A stretch of DNA of 64,000 bases from Blastomonas natatoria (GCF_003201955.1 NZ_QJJM01000009.1:1-64000), one strand, 5' to 3'; counted from the stretch's first letter, positions 37,719 through 46,271 are shown. Notes: generated from the letters alone by a model not told the origin. Made by a program: numbers and translations.

Positions 37719-37778
37719 ATCGCCTGGAAGGCGCCCAACCGGCGTTCTTCCAAATCTGGAAGCTAAGGAGAAAATCTC

Positions 37779-37991
37779 ATGGCAGATGAAGGGATGGGTC
37801 CAACGACCTACCTCACAGAAAGCGAGGCGAAGGAGTTCCACAAGCTCTTCGTCGCCAGTTTCGCTTTCTTCACCATCGTCGCGATCATCGCGCACGTACT
37901 GGTTTGGCAATGGCGCCCCTGGTTCCCGGGCACGCCCGGCTATGAAGCGACATCGAGCCTCGACCCGGTGACCGACGTTCAGCAAAGCTAA
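37779..37991 (+). CDS. pufB: Light-harvesting 1 beta polypeptide
   Basis: A 70-residue antenna subunit. The cytoplasmic head ESEAKEFHKLFVASF is followed by one membrane helix with the bacteriochlorophyll-binding histidine in FFTIVAIIAHVLVWQWRPW. The tail is about 20 residues longer than in the shortest LH1 beta proteins (GTPGYEATSSLDPVTDVQQS). AAGGAG sits eight bases before the ATG. It is first of pufBALMC; no pufQ lies upstream. Confidence 0.97.
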   Translation: MADEGMGPTTYLTESEAKEFHKLFVASFAFFTIVAIIAHVLVWQWRPWFPGTPGYEATSSLDPVTDVQQS

Positions 37992-38006
37992 GAAGGAAAC
38001 CTGATC

Positions 38007-38192
38007 ATGCATAGAATGTGGCAATCATTCGACGGCAACAGGATCCTGACTGCGCTTGCGGTCTTCCTGTTCGTCCTCGCACTTCTCATCCACTTCATCC
38101 TGTTGAGCACAAATCGCTACAACTGGCTGGAGCCCCCTATGCCGGCAGCTGCACCTGCGGCGGTTGCTGCGGCATCGGCGATTACACCCTGA
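38007..38192 (+). CDS. pufA: Light-harvesting 1 alpha polypeptide
   Basis: A 61-residue antenna subunit that pairs with PufB. It begins [12 protein letters not shown] and has one membrane helix with the bacteriochlorophyll-ligand histidine in [19 protein letters not shown]. The tail is rich in Ala and Pro ([18 protein letters not shown]). AAGGA precedes the ATG, 15 bp after pufB. A strong hairpin follows before pufL. Confidence 0.97.
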   Translation: MHRMWQSFDGNRILTALAVFLFVLALLIHFILLSTNRYNWLEPPMPAAAPAAVAAASAITP

Positions 38193-38232
38193 CTTAAGGG
38201 TAATGCCAGTGTGTCGCCTTGCCAGGCGATGA

Positions 38233-38269
38233 GGGCGGACCTGTGGGACCGGTTTTCACCGGTCCGCCC
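38233..38269 (+). promoter_or_regulatory. pufA-pufL intercistronic hairpin
   Basis: GGGCGGACC and GGTCCGCCC form a 9-bp stem, with an alternative inner stem GGACCGG/CCGGTCC around TTTTCA. CCCCTTTC follows. The position equals that of the Rhodobacter puf hairpin which stabilises pufBA mRNA over pufLM and sets the antenna to reaction-centre ratio; partial termination is also possible. Confidence 0.75.
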
Positions 38270-38368
38270 CTTTCACTGGATGCATGAGAACAAACGGGCC
38301 CCGCATACGGGGAATAATCATTCACGCTCGCCGCACAGCATCGCGGCGGCGAACGAAGGAGTCTGGCA

Positions 38369-39193
38369 ATGGCGCTCTTGAGCTTCGAGAGAAAATATCG
38401 CGTCAGAGGCGGAACATTGGTCGGCGGGGATCTGTTCGATTTCTGGGTCGGGCCATTTTATGTCGGCTTCTTCGGGATCACGACGCTGTTCTTCGCCTCG
38501 CTCGGCACTGCGCTCATATTCTATGGCGCATCGCAGGGTGGAACCTGGAACCCCTGGCTGATCAACATCGCGCCGCCGGACCTGAAATACGGGCTTGGCC
38601 TCGCGCCGCTGAAGGAAGGCGGATTGTGGCAGATCATCACGGTCTGCGCGATCGGAGCGTTCGTCAGCTGGGCGCTGCGAGAGGTGGAAATCTGCCGCAA
38701 GCTCGGCATGGGCTATCACGTACCCGTCGCCTTCGGCGTTGCGATCTTCGCCTATGTCACGCTGGTGGTCTTCCGTCCGTTCCTGCTGGGAGCTTGGGGA
38801 CATGGCTTCCCCTATGGCATTTTCAGCCATCTCGACTGGGTGTCGAACGTCGGCTACCAGTATCTGCACTTCCACTACAATCCGGCGCACATGCTCGCCG
38901 TGACCTTCTTCTTCACCACCACGCTCGCGCTGTCGATGCACGGAGCGCTGGTCCTTTCGGCCACCAACCCGGCCAAGGGTGAGGAAGTCAAATCACCCGA
39001 ATATGAAGACACCTTCTTCCGCGACCTTATCGGCTATTCGGTCGGCACGCTCGGCATTCACCGTGTGGGCCTGCTGCTGGCGCTGAATGCCGGGTTCTGG
39101 AGCGCTGTGTGCATCATCATATCCGGACCGTTCTGGACCCGCGGCTGGCCCGAATGGTGGACGTGGTGGCTCAACCTGCCGATCTGGATGTGA
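38369..39193 (+). CDS. pufL: Photosynthetic reaction centre L subunit
   Basis: A 274-residue, five-helix membrane protein that with PufM binds the special pair, bacteriopheophytins, quinones and iron. It opens [36 protein letters not shown], as in all L subunits. Ligand histidines are in [30 protein letters not shown]-type sequence (here YGIFSHLDW... and FHYNPAHM) and in [11 protein letters not shown] and [18 protein letters not shown] precedes the ATG. Length is normal. Confidence 0.98.
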   Translation: MALLSFERKYRVRGGTLVGGDLFDFWVGPFYVGFFGITTLFFASLGTALIFYGASQGGTWNPWLINIAPPDLKYGLGLAPLKEGGLWQIITVCAIGAFVSWALREVEICRKLGMGYHVPVAFGVAIFAYVTLVVFRPFLLGAWGHGFPYGIFSHLDWVSNVGYQYLHFHYNPAHMLAVTFFFTTTLALSMHGALVLSATNPAKGEEVKSPEYEDTFFRDLIGYSVGTLGIHRVGLLLALNAGFWSAVCIIISGPFWTRGWPEWWTWWLNLPIWM

Positions 39194-39208
39194 GAGGGGT
39201 AAATCACC

Positions 39209-40264
39209 ATGGCAAGCTACCAAAATATCTTCACCCAGGTCCAGTTGCGCGGGCATCCCGAAATGGGGATGCCGCACAAGGACGACAGCGAACCGCGCAT
39301 CCCGCTCACCACCTATAGCTACTGGATGGGCAAGCTGGGCCAGGCGCAGCTCGGGCCGCTCTATCTCGGCAAGCTGGGCCTCGCATCGCTGCTGTTCGGC
39401 GCGCTGTCGATCTCGATCATGGGGCTCAACATGCTGGCCTCGGTCAACTGGAACCCCAATCGATTCCTCAAGGAATTCTTCTGGCTGGCGCTCGAACCGC
39501 CGGGTCCTGAATGGGGCTTTTCGGTCTATGTGCCGCTGGCCGAAGGGGGCTGGTGGATCATCGCGGGCTTCTTCCTGACCGCCTCGATCCTGCTCTGGTG
39601 GGCCCGGACCTATCTCCGAGCCAGGGCGCTGGGCATGGGCACGCACATTGCCTGGGCCTTTGCGAGCGCGATCTGGCTGTATCTAGTGCTCGGCATCATT
39701 CGTCCGTTCCTGCTCGGCAGCTGGTCGGAAGCCGTGCCCTTCGGCATCTTCCCGCACCTCGATTGGACCGCCGCCTTCTCGATCCGCTACGGCAACCTGT
39801 TCTACAATCCGTTCCACGCCCTATCGATCGCCTTCCTCTATGGCTCCACCTTGCTTTTTGCGATGCATGGCGCCACTATTCTGGCTGTGGGTCGCTATGG
39901 TGGCGAGCGTGAGATCGAACAGATCTACGATCGCGGGACAGCCAGTGAACGCGCCGGCCTGTTCTGGCGCTGGACCATGGGCTTCAACGCCACCATGGAA
40001 TCGATCCATCGTTGGGCCTGGTGGTTTGCGGTGCTGACCACACTTACCGGCGGCATCGGCATCCTGCTGACCGGCACGGTTGTCGATAACTGGTATCTCT
40101 GGGCTCAGGAGCATCAGTTTGCCCCTGCCTATCCCGATACCGGTGTTGTTGATCCGAGCACGAGCTACGTCGCACCCGATCCGGTGCCGGCGGAGCCGAG
40201 CCTGATGGCTGCGGACCCAAGCGCTGCGGCGCCTGCGGCTCCCAGCCCGGCAGAAGGGAACTGA
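39209..40264 (+). CDS. pufM: Photosynthetic reaction centre M subunit
   Basis: A 351-residue partner of PufL with five helices. Visible are [18 protein letters not shown] at the start, [56 protein letters not shown] with ligand histidines, and [14 protein letters not shown] that binds iron. After the last helix a tail of about 45 residues rich in Ala, Pro and Ser extends beyond the usual end. It starts 15 bp after pufL and ends 5 bp before pufC. Confidence 0.98.
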   Translation: MASYQNIFTQVQLRGHPEMGMPHKDDSEPRIPLTTYSYWMGKLGQAQLGPLYLGKLGLASLLFGALSISIMGLNMLASVNWNPNRFLKEFFWLALEPPGPEWGFSVYVPLAEGGWWIIAGFFLTASILLWWARTYLRARALGMGTHIAWAFASAIWLYLVLGIIRPFLLGSWSEAVPFGIFPHLDWTAAFSIRYGNLFYNPFHALSIAFLYGSTLLFAMHGATILAVGRYGGEREIEQIYDRGTASERAGLFWRWTMGFNATMESIHRWAWWFAVLTTLTGGIGILLTGTVVDNWYLWAQEHQFAPAYPDTGVVDPSTSYVAPDPVPAEPSLMAADPSAAAPAAPSPAEGN

Positions 40265-40269
40265 CAGCC

Positions 40270-41412
40270 ATGTTGACCCTATCAAAACTCACCACCATGG
40301 GCGCGCTGGCCCTGGCCGCCCTGTCCTTGAGCGCCTGTGATCTCGGGCCCAAAAAGTCCGAACAGGGCGGTTTCCGGGGAACCAGCGTTGCCCAGATCAC
40401 CGATCCGGACAATACGATCGACCCGGGAACGGTGCCGCCGCCGCCTTACGAGCTGCCACCGCCATCGGGGCCGAAGGCCAGCGAGGTATATCAGAACGTC
40501 AAGGTTCTTGGTCATGTCAGCCAGGAAGAGTTCGACTATACCATGGCGGCGATCACCCAGTGGATCGTGCCGGCAGACGCCCCGCCCGAACAGGCCGGGT
40601 GCAATTACTGCCACAATGCCGAAAATCTGGCGGACGACAGCAAATATACCAAGGTTGTCGCGCGCCGGATGATCCAGATGACGCAGAACATCAACCAGAA
40701 CTATTCGAACCACGTCAAGAAGACCGGCGTGACCTGCTATACCTGCCATCGTGGCAATGCAGTGCCGAAATATGTCTGGACCGATCCCAAGCCGAGCGAC
40801 GGACGTCTGATGGGCAACAAGCGCGGCCAGAACACGCCGAGCCCGGTGACGGCCTATGCCTCGCTGCCGCTCAGCACGGCCAGCATGTATCTGGGGCTCG
40901 ATGCCAAGGCGGCGCGGGTGCAGTCGAAGACGCGCCATCCCACGACGCTCAACCTCAAGGGCACCAAGGATGCGGAAGCCAATTATGCGATCATGATGCA
41001 CCTGTCGCGGTCGCTGAACGTCAACTGCACCTATTGCCACAACAGCCGCGCCTTTGCGCAATGGGGCCAGTCGAGCCCGCAGCGCGCCCAGGCCTGGTAT
41101 GGCCTGCAGATGGTCAAGAATACCAACCAGGAATATATCCATCCGCTGACCAGCGTGTTCCCGGCCAACCGGCTGGGTCCGCAGGGGGATCCGTACAAGA
41201 CCAACTGCGCCACCTGCCACCAGATCCAGCGCAAGCCGCTGGGCGGTGCCCAGATGGCCAAGGACTATCCGGCGCTGCTGACGCTCGGACCCAAGGGAGC
41301 CGTGCCTGGCGCAGCGCCTGCGGGAACGGCTCCGGCCATGCCCGGCATGGCAGCGCCTGCTCCGGCAGCGGCGGCAGCAGCACCGGCTGCGGCTGCGGCG
41401 GCTGGGAACTGA
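40270..41412 (+). CDS. pufC: Reaction-centre tetrahaem cytochrome c subunit
   Basis: A 380-residue lipoprotein electron donor to the oxidised special pair. The signal peptide ends in LSAC (lipobox cysteine 23). Four haem sites are visible: CNYCH, CYTCH, CTYCH and CATCH. Methionine ligands probably lie in MIQMTQNIN, IMMHLSRS and MVKNTNQ helices. A proline-rich insert (GTVPPPPYELPPP) follows the lipobox, and the C-terminus is a low-complexity Ala/Pro/Gly/Met tail of about 50 residues. Last gene of the block; a repeat copy follows 20 bp later. Confidence 0.97.
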   Translation: MLTLSKLTTMGALALAALSLSACDLGPKKSEQGGFRGTSVAQITDPDNTIDPGTVPPPPYELPPPSGPKASEVYQNVKVLGHVSQEEFDYTMAAITQWIVPADAPPEQAGCNYCHNAENLADDSKYTKVVARRMIQMTQNINQNYSNHVKKTGVTCYTCHRGNAVPKYVWTDPKPSDGRLMGNKRGQNTPSPVTAYASLPLSTASMYLGLDAKAARVQSKTRHPTTLNLKGTKDAEANYAIMMHLSRSLNVNCTYCHNSRAFAQWGQSSPQRAQAWYGLQMVKNTNQEYIHPLTSVFPANRLGPQGDPYKTNCATCHQIQRKPLGGAQMAKDYPALLTLGPKGAVPGAAPAGTAPAMPGMAAPAPAAAAAAPAAAAAAGN

Positions 41413-41431
41413 CCTGATGAATGAATAGAAA

Positions 41432-41591
41432 TCCTCCCCGAGCTTGTCTCGGGGAGGGGGACCGCCGACCCCAGGTCGGTGGTGGAGGGGAAGCGAGATG
41501 GCACTCCGGTGAAGCTCAGCACGATCCCGCCGCCCCTCCACCAACCGCTTCGCGGGCGGTCCCCCTCCCCCAGCAAGCTGGGGGAGGATTT
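41432..41591. repeat. 160-bp palindromic repeat, right copy (after pufC)
   Basis: Same orientation and same outer arms as the copy at 27581-27740. It begins TCCTCCCCGAGCTTGTCTCG and ends CTGGGGGAGGATT. The central part (about 41490-41530) differs from the left copy. It may act as a transcript end for the puf operon because of its strong foldback. Confidence 0.9.
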
Positions 41592-41609
41592 TTGATCGAG
41601 TAAGCGCCC

Positions 41610-42341
41610 ATGCACCTGTTCGAAGCCCTGGTTGTCCTCCACGTCATCTGCGGGGCGACCGGGCTGATCGCGTTCTGGGTGCCGATCGCTGCGCGCAAGG
41701 GCGGGCAGGCGCATCGAAAATGGGGGCGGGTGGCAACGCTGGCCTTTATCGGCGCCGGGATATTGGCCATCGCGATGGCGCTGCTGTCGCTTTACGGGCC
41801 GGAAAAGCGGCTGCCGATGATTACCGACCGGGTTCTGTTCGATGGGCTGTTCGGCTGGATGATGCTCTATCTCGGCATGCTGACCATCGGCTTTGCGGTC
41901 TATGGCCTCGCCGTCGTCCGCCACCGCGCCAACCGCGTGGCCCTGCGCGCGCCGCATTATCTCGCGCTGTTCGGTGCTGTGATCGCCTCGGCTGCCTGGT
42001 GCGGCTATTATGGCATCATGATCGGTCAGCCGCTGATGGCTGCGCTCGCCGTGGTCGGGCTGACGGCGGTGGCCACGCAGCTATTCTATGTCTGGCGGCC
42101 CAGCGCCCCGCCGCGCGCGCATGTGCCCGAGCATTTCCGCGCGCTGCTCGGCATGGGCATATCGGCCTATACCGCCTTCCTCTCGGTCGGGCTGATCCGG
42201 CTGGTGCCCGACCATGTCTTCAACCCGCTGATCTGGGCGGTGCCGAGCATCATCGGGGTGAGCCTGATCATCCGCTATACACTTGCCAACCGGCCGAGGG
42301 CGGGCAGCGCGACCAAGTCCGTGCAGCGGCGGCAGGCATAG
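41610..42341 (+). CDS. Multi-pass membrane protein of unknown function (243 residues)
   Basis: About seven hydrophobic helices spread over the length, starting LFEALVVLHVICGATGLIAFWVPI. Histidines occur within or near helices (HVICG, KGGQAHRKWG, APHYLALFG), a pattern like DUF2306-type membrane proteins. I do not recognise it with certainty. It starts 18 bp after the repeat and is followed closely by a 39-residue membrane peptide gene, so the two may form a unit. A role with the photosynthesis genes is not supported. Confidence 0.75.
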   Translation: MHLFEALVVLHVICGATGLIAFWVPIAARKGGQAHRKWGRVATLAFIGAGILAIAMALLSLYGPEKRLPMITDRVLFDGLFGWMMLYLGMLTIGFAVYGLAVVRHRANRVALRAPHYLALFGAVIASAAWCGYYGIMIGQPLMAALAVVGLTAVATQLFYVWRPSAPPRAHVPEHFRALLGMGISAYTAFLSVGLIRLVPDHVFNPLIWAVPSIIGVSLIIRYTLANRPRAGSATKSVQRRQA

Positions 42342-42353
42342 GGGAGTGCGCGC

Positions 42354-42473
42354 GTGAAGGACTGGATCGTCAACAATCTGGGCATCATCGAAATGCTGAT
42401 GTCGGGCGTGCTGGTGCTCGGCTTCTGCGCCTGGCAGTATTGGAGCGTCAGCCGGCCCGACAAGGGGGAATAG
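42354..42473 (+). CDS. 39-residue single-pass membrane peptide
   Basis: GTG start with GGGGAG seven bases upstream. One membrane helix (IIEMLMSGVLVLGFCAWQYWSV) lies between short charged ends (MKDW... and SRPDKGE). It lies 12 bp after the multi-pass membrane protein and is likely co-transcribed with it. No family recognised; its ribosome binding site, coupling and clear helix argue for a real small gene. Confidence 0.6.
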   Translation: MKDWIVNNLGIIEMLMSGVLVLGFCAWQYWSVSRPDKGE

Positions 42474-42741
42474 GGGGCAGTGTCCACATCCGCTCAGCCT
42501 GAGCCTGTCGAAGGCCACGGCAAAAGGGTTGCCCAAAGCTCTTCGTCATTCCCGCGAACGCGGGAATCCCGCTTCATCCTCGACGCTTGAGCAGCAAGCG
42601 GGACCCCCGCCTCCGCGGGGGTGACGATGTGCTATGCCGAACTGTCTGGCGCGGGGCCTTGGACAGGCTCAGGCTGAGCGGCCGTGGGGTGCAGGGGGGC
42701 TTGACGGGTTGCCTGAAGCGCACCGAGCCCGGCCTCGCCCC
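42474..42741. repeat. Intergenic repeats between the membrane peptide and HNH genes
   Basis: Contains CAGCCTGAGCCTGTCGAAGG at about 42494, a copy of the GTCATTCCCGC...GGGGGTGACGA repeat at 42544-42627, and an inverted GACAGGCTCAGGCTGAGC at about 42662. Together the two GCTCAGCCTGAGC-type words form an outer inverted pair around the middle repeat, as if one element had inserted in another. Confidence 0.75.
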
Positions 42742-43065
42742 CTACCGTTCCTTCTTCTTCGTCGGCGCGTTGAAATCCGCCGGTTTGCCCGCGACCCAGG
42801 TCAGGAACTTGGCGATCTCGGGATGGTGACGCAACGCCTCCACATCCTCGCCGATCCGGCCCAGTTCGGCATTGGTGAAATGCGCGTGGATGGTACGGTG
42901 GCAGATCGGGTGCACCGCCACGCGCGCCTTGCCGCCTTTCGATTTGGGTACGGGATGGTGCCATTCGATCAGCTCGCCAAGGTCGCGGCCGCACAGCCAG
43001 CAGGGTTCGGGCGGCGGGGCGGCGGCTTCATCCTCATCCTCTTCCCAGGCGCGGCGTTTGGGCAT
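42742..43065 (-). CDS. HNH-type nuclease-like protein (107 residues)
   Basis: A CWLCGRDL zinc knuckle, the beta-beta part EWHHPVPKSKGGKARVAVHP and the ICHRTIHAHF metal-binding helix form a compact HNH fold. Such small HNH proteins are common chromosomal genes in sphingomonads with unknown role. A DEDEDEAAAPPPEP acidic-proline stretch precedes the domain. It is 7 bp after the M20 amidohydrolase gene on the same strand and may share its transcript. Confidence 0.85.
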   Translation of the reverse strand: MPKRRAWEEDEDEAAAPPPEPCWLCGRDLGELIEWHHPVPKSKGGKARVAVHPICHRTIHAHFTNAELGRIGEDVEALRHHPEIAKFLTWVAGKPADFNAPTKKKER

Positions 43066-43072
43066 TATCAGG

Positions 43073-44431
43073 TCAATCCGCCGTCGGGCCGTTGCCGGGG
43101 CCGAGCAGATCGATGACGGCGGTCACCATCGCCTCGGTCGCGAGCGTGATCGATTCGCGCGGCATGACCTTGAAGAACGGGCTGTGATGCGCGGGCAGCG
43201 TCAGCTTGCCCGCCCTGGCCGCATCGATATCCGCCTGGGGCGTACCTCCGACATTGAAATACAGGCCCGGCACATCGGTATTGGGCGCGACGAAATAGGC
43301 GAAATCCTCTGCGCCCATGCCGGTCTGCGGCTCGTTGGTCAGCAAGGCGGCCTGGCCGAAGCGCCTGGCGAAGGTCTTCGTGATCCGCTCGGTCAGTGGC
43401 TTGTCGTTGACCGTTACCGGGGTGGATTCGAAGCCGACCTTCACCTGGGGTAGCTTGTCCTCGGGCAGGCCGTTCAAGCGTCCGACATTCTCGGCAATGC
43501 GCTTGATCCCGTCGAGCAGCTTCTTGCGCACCGCATTGTCGTTCGACCGGACGGTAATCTGCAACTCCGCCTTGTCCGATATGATATTGTGCTTGAAGCC
43601 CGAGTGGAACGAGCCGACGGTCACCACCCCGGCTTCGAGCGGCGAGATCTCGCGCGAGACCAGGGTCTGCAGCGCCATCACGATTTCCGCGCCCATGACA
43701 ATCGGGTCCTTGCCCATATGCGGATAGGCGCCGTGCGTGCCCACGCCGAAAATGGTGATATCGACCGAATCCGAAGACGAGGCGGTGAGACCCGGCTGAA
43801 TCTCGATCTTTCCCGTCGGCGTCCCGGCAGACACGTGGAAGGCGAGCGCATAATCGGGCTTGGGGAAGCGGGTATAGAGGCCGTCCTGCATCATCTTGGC
43901 CGCGCCGCCGATGCGCTCTTCCGCTGGTTGCGCGACGAACACCACGGTGCCCTTCCACTGGTCCTTCATCGCGGCGAGGCGGCGCGCGGTGCCGATCATC
44001 GAGGTAATGTGCGTGTCATGCCCGCAGGCGTGCATTACCGGCTTTTCGGTGCCATCGATATCGATCTGCTTGACCTTGGAGGCGTAAGCCAACCCGCTGT
44101 CCTCGGCGAGCGGAAGGCCGTCCATATCTGCGCGCACCATGATCACCGGGCCGTCGCCATTCTTCATGATGCCGACCACGCCGGTGACGCCGACGCCTTC
44201 GGTCACGCTCGCCCCGGCGACGCGGAGTTCGGCTGCGATGATCTTTGCCGTGCGGGTTTCCTTGAAAGAAAGCTCGGGATTGGCGTGGAAATCGAGGAGC
44301 AGCTTTTCGAGCTTGGCGTCATAATCGCTCGCCACCGCCTTGCCGAGCGCATCCTGCGCGTGCGCCGCCGGTATGCCCAGCGCGAGCGCCATCGCGCTGC
44401 CGATCAGGCCGATAGCCGTGGCTCTGTTCAT
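43073..44431 (-). CDS. Secreted M20 amidohydrolase (hippurate hydrolase type)
   Basis: A 452-residue metallo-amidohydrolase with signal peptide MNRATAIGLIGSAMALALGIPAAHA. Metal-site motifs of the M20D group are visible: RADMDGLPLAED, the Cys/His pair HACGHDTH, PAEERIGGA with the catalytic Glu, and a later HHSPFF. The start at 44431 is chosen for GGGGAAATCG just upstream. The substrate class is N-acyl amino acids or similar amides; the exact one is unknown. Confidence 0.93.
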   Translation of the reverse strand: MNRATAIGLIGSAMALALGIPAAHAQDALGKAVASDYDAKLEKLLLDFHANPELSFKETRTAKIIAAELRVAGASVTEGVGVTGVVGIMKNGDGPVIMVRADMDGLPLAEDSGLAYASKVKQIDIDGTEKPVMHACGHDTHITSMIGTARRLAAMKDQWKGTVVFVAQPAEERIGGAAKMMQDGLYTRFPKPDYALAFHVSAGTPTGKIEIQPGLTASSSDSVDITIFGVGTHGAYPHMGKDPIVMGAEIVMALQTLVSREISPLEAGVVTVGSFHSGFKHNIISDKAELQITVRSNDNAVRKKLLDGIKRIAENVGRLNGLPEDKLPQVKVGFESTPVTVNDKPLTERITKTFARRFGQAALLTNEPQTGMGAEDFAYFVAPNTDVPGLYFNVGGTPQADIDAARAGKLTLPAHHSPFFKVMPRESITLATEAMVTAVIDLLGPGNGPTAD

Positions 44432-44504
44432 CGATTTCCCCTTTTTCCCCAAGGCGTTCGCGCGCCGTTTGCACGACTATAACGTGCGGCGCGGGTTAAT
44501 CTAT

Positions 44505-44585
44505 CGTCATTCCCGCAAAAGCGGGAATCCCGCTTCTGCACGACGGTTGAAGGCTGGCAGGACCCCCGCTTTCGCTGGGATGACA
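44505..44585. repeat. Intergenic palindromic repeat (GTCATTCCCGC family)
   Basis: Begins CGTCATTCCCGCAAAAGCGGGAATCCC and ends GACCCCCGCTTTCGCTGGGA before TGACA. It lies between the M20 amidohydrolase and VOC genes. Same family as the copies at 24600, 42544 and 46165. Confidence 0.85.
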
Positions 44586-44613
44586 AGGTTCGAGGTTACG
44601 GCCGCATCAACAA

Positions 44614-45009
44614 TCAATCCGCCGGACCCACCTTGAATGCGCACAGCTTGTTGCCGTCAAGGTCGCGGAAATAGGCGCCGTAAAAGGCCTGATCGCCCTC
44701 GGGGCCGCGCAGGCCGGGTTCGCCCTCGCAGGTGCCGCCCAGTTCGAGCGCCTTGGCGTGGAGCATGTCGACCTTCGACCGCGCATCCATGGCCAGGGCG
44801 ATCATCATGCCGTTGCCCGCGGTCGCCGGCTCGCCATTATAGGGCCGGGTGATGGCGATGCCCGGCGTGCCCCAGGTGGTGCCGAACAGCGTGAAGCCGT
44901 TCTCTTCCATCCGCATCAGTTCGCTGCCGCCCAGCGCGCCGACCAGCCCTGCATAGAAGGTGCGGGCCTTGTCGAGGTCGTTCGATCCGACGGTGACATA
45001 TCCGATCAT
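44614..45009 (-). CDS. VOC (glyoxalase-like) family protein
   Basis: A 131-residue single-domain vicinal-oxygen-chelate protein. It opens MIGYVTVGSNDLDKARTFYAGLVGALG and ends YGAYFRDLDGNKLCAFKVG, the standard VOC strand pattern. The site for a metal ligand near the end (RDLDGNK) matches the family, while the first strand offers no clear His/Glu. Function unknown. Start ATG has GGAGAGAGC upstream. Confidence 0.92.
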   Translation of the reverse strand: MIGYVTVGSNDLDKARTFYAGLVGALGGSELMRMEENGFTLFGTTWGTPGIAITRPYNGEPATAGNGMMIALAMDARSKVDMLHAKALELGGTCEGEPGLRGPEGDQAFYGAYFRDLDGNKLCAFKVGPAD

Positions 45010-45063
45010 GAGCTCTCTCCTGCTGTTCCGGCCCGACTCAGGCCAGTTGCAGATCGCAACCTA

Positions 45064-46164
45064 TCATGGACATGTGTCAAGGCAATGACCTACGGGCAAA
45101 TCTTCGGCATGTCCGGTGCTGATCCGCACCACGCCCTCGCCCGAGGCCCGGTTTACCCACAAACCTGCGCGCAGGCCATAGGCTTCGCCGGGATGCCCGA
45201 TCCACACCGATCCGTCAGGCTTCTCGATCCGCTGCACGCCCAGCCCGAAGGCCTGGAAATAGCCGCGATCGTCATCGCCATTGCTGCCGTCGAAGCGCCA
45301 TTGGGCGCGTGTCAGCTCGGCGAAGGATTCGGGTGTGAGCAGCCCGTCCCCGCCGTTCAGCAGCATCTGGCCGAGCCGGGCGAGACCGCCCGCCGAAATG
45401 CGCAAGCCGCCTTGCGGTGCAAAGGCAGAACCGTTCTTTCCGGTCTGGTACAGGTCCAGATCGCAGCGATTGTCGCTGGAGGCCATGGTCGGGCACTGGT
45501 CAGGATCGTCGATCCAGTGATCGCGCGCGACGCTGCCGTCCGGGCGATACAGCGTGATGGCGCCGCGCCCTGCACCATCCTTGCATCCGGACCAGTTGTA
45601 ACAGGCCGGAATGGCAAGCGGTTCGAACACCTCTTCGGTCATGATCCGGTCGAAACGCTTGCCGCTCGCCGCCTCCATCACCGCCGCGATGACCGGAAAG
45701 TTGACATTGGCATAGCGGAAATAGGCGCCGGGCGCGTGGGTGGCATCCCAGGCTTCCGGCTTGGCGAGCAGCTCGGCCAGGCTGGCATCGAGCGGGATGA
45801 AATAGCCCGCGTCGTCCTTCAGCCCCGATTGATGCGAGAGCAAAAGCCTGAGCGTGATCTTCTGCGTCGGGAATTGGGGATGGACCAGCCGCCAGCCGAG
45901 ATAGAGCGAAACGTCGCGATCGAGATCGAGCACCGCCTTGTCGACCAGCCGCATCACGGCGACGCCGACTGCGAGCTTGGAGATCGATGCGATCCGCACC
46001 GGATCGTCGAGCGTTGCCGCGCGCATCGTCGGGCGATGCGCAAGGCCGGTGACCTTGCCGCGATCGAGCCGGTCGGCGGTGAATTTCAGCTCGATGCGGA
46101 CATTTTCATCCGATTGCGCGAAGGCGGGGGTGGCGAGCGCCGCTGCTAACATCATCACCAGCAT
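45064..46164 (-). CDS. Secreted serine hydrolase (beta-lactamase class C/PBP family)
   Basis: The 366-residue form starts at MLVMMLAAALATPAFA, a clean signal peptide. The nucleophile motif is SISK at 60-63 (RIASISKLAVG); the second motif is in FRYANVN and a HPGEAYG segment stands near the end. Such enzymes cleave peptides or esters and are not necessarily beta-lactamases. The ATG at 46164 directly abuts a palindromic repeat (46165-46248), so the ribosome binding site (AAGGCGGG) comes from the repeat. Alternative in-frame starts at 46260 and 46284 would translate the repeat into a 32-40 residue N-terminal extension. Confidence 0.88.
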   Translation of the reverse strand: MLVMMLAAALATPAFAQSDENVRIELKFTADRLDRGKVTGLAHRPTMRAATLDDPVRIASISKLAVGVAVMRLVDKAVLDLDRDVSLYLGWRLVHPQFPTQKITLRLLLSHQSGLKDDAGYFIPLDASLAELLAKPEAWDATHAPGAYFRYANVNFPVIAAVMEAASGKRFDRIMTEEVFEPLAIPACYNWSGCKDGAGRGAITLYRPDGSVARDHWIDDPDQCPTMASSDNRCDLDLYQTGKNGSAFAPQGGLRISAGGLARLGQMLLNGGDGLLTPESFAELTRAQWRFDGSNGDDDRGYFQAFGLGVQRIEKPDGSVWIGHPGEAYGLRAGLWVNRASGEGVVRISTGHAEDLPVGHCLDTCP

Positions 46165-46248
46165 CGTCAATCCCGCGAAGGCGGGAATCCCGCTTTTGCG
46201 CCACAGCTGCTCGAAGAAGCGGGACCCCCGCGTGCGCGGGGGTGACGA
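46165..46248. repeat. Palindromic repeat at the start of the serine hydrolase gene
   Basis: Copy of the CGTCA-TCCCGCGAAGGCGGGA family, ending GCGGGGGTGACGA. Its left edge is the base next to the ATG of the serine hydrolase gene. It remains open in that gene's frame across its whole length. Confidence 0.85.
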
Positions 46249-46271
46249 GGTTGAAGCCATGAACCGAGCAA

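Noticed and set aside
37650-37778. pufQ or another small gene between bchZ and pufB
   Set aside because: The 129 bp hold a hairpin and the pufB ribosome binding site; no frame with PufQ features fits.
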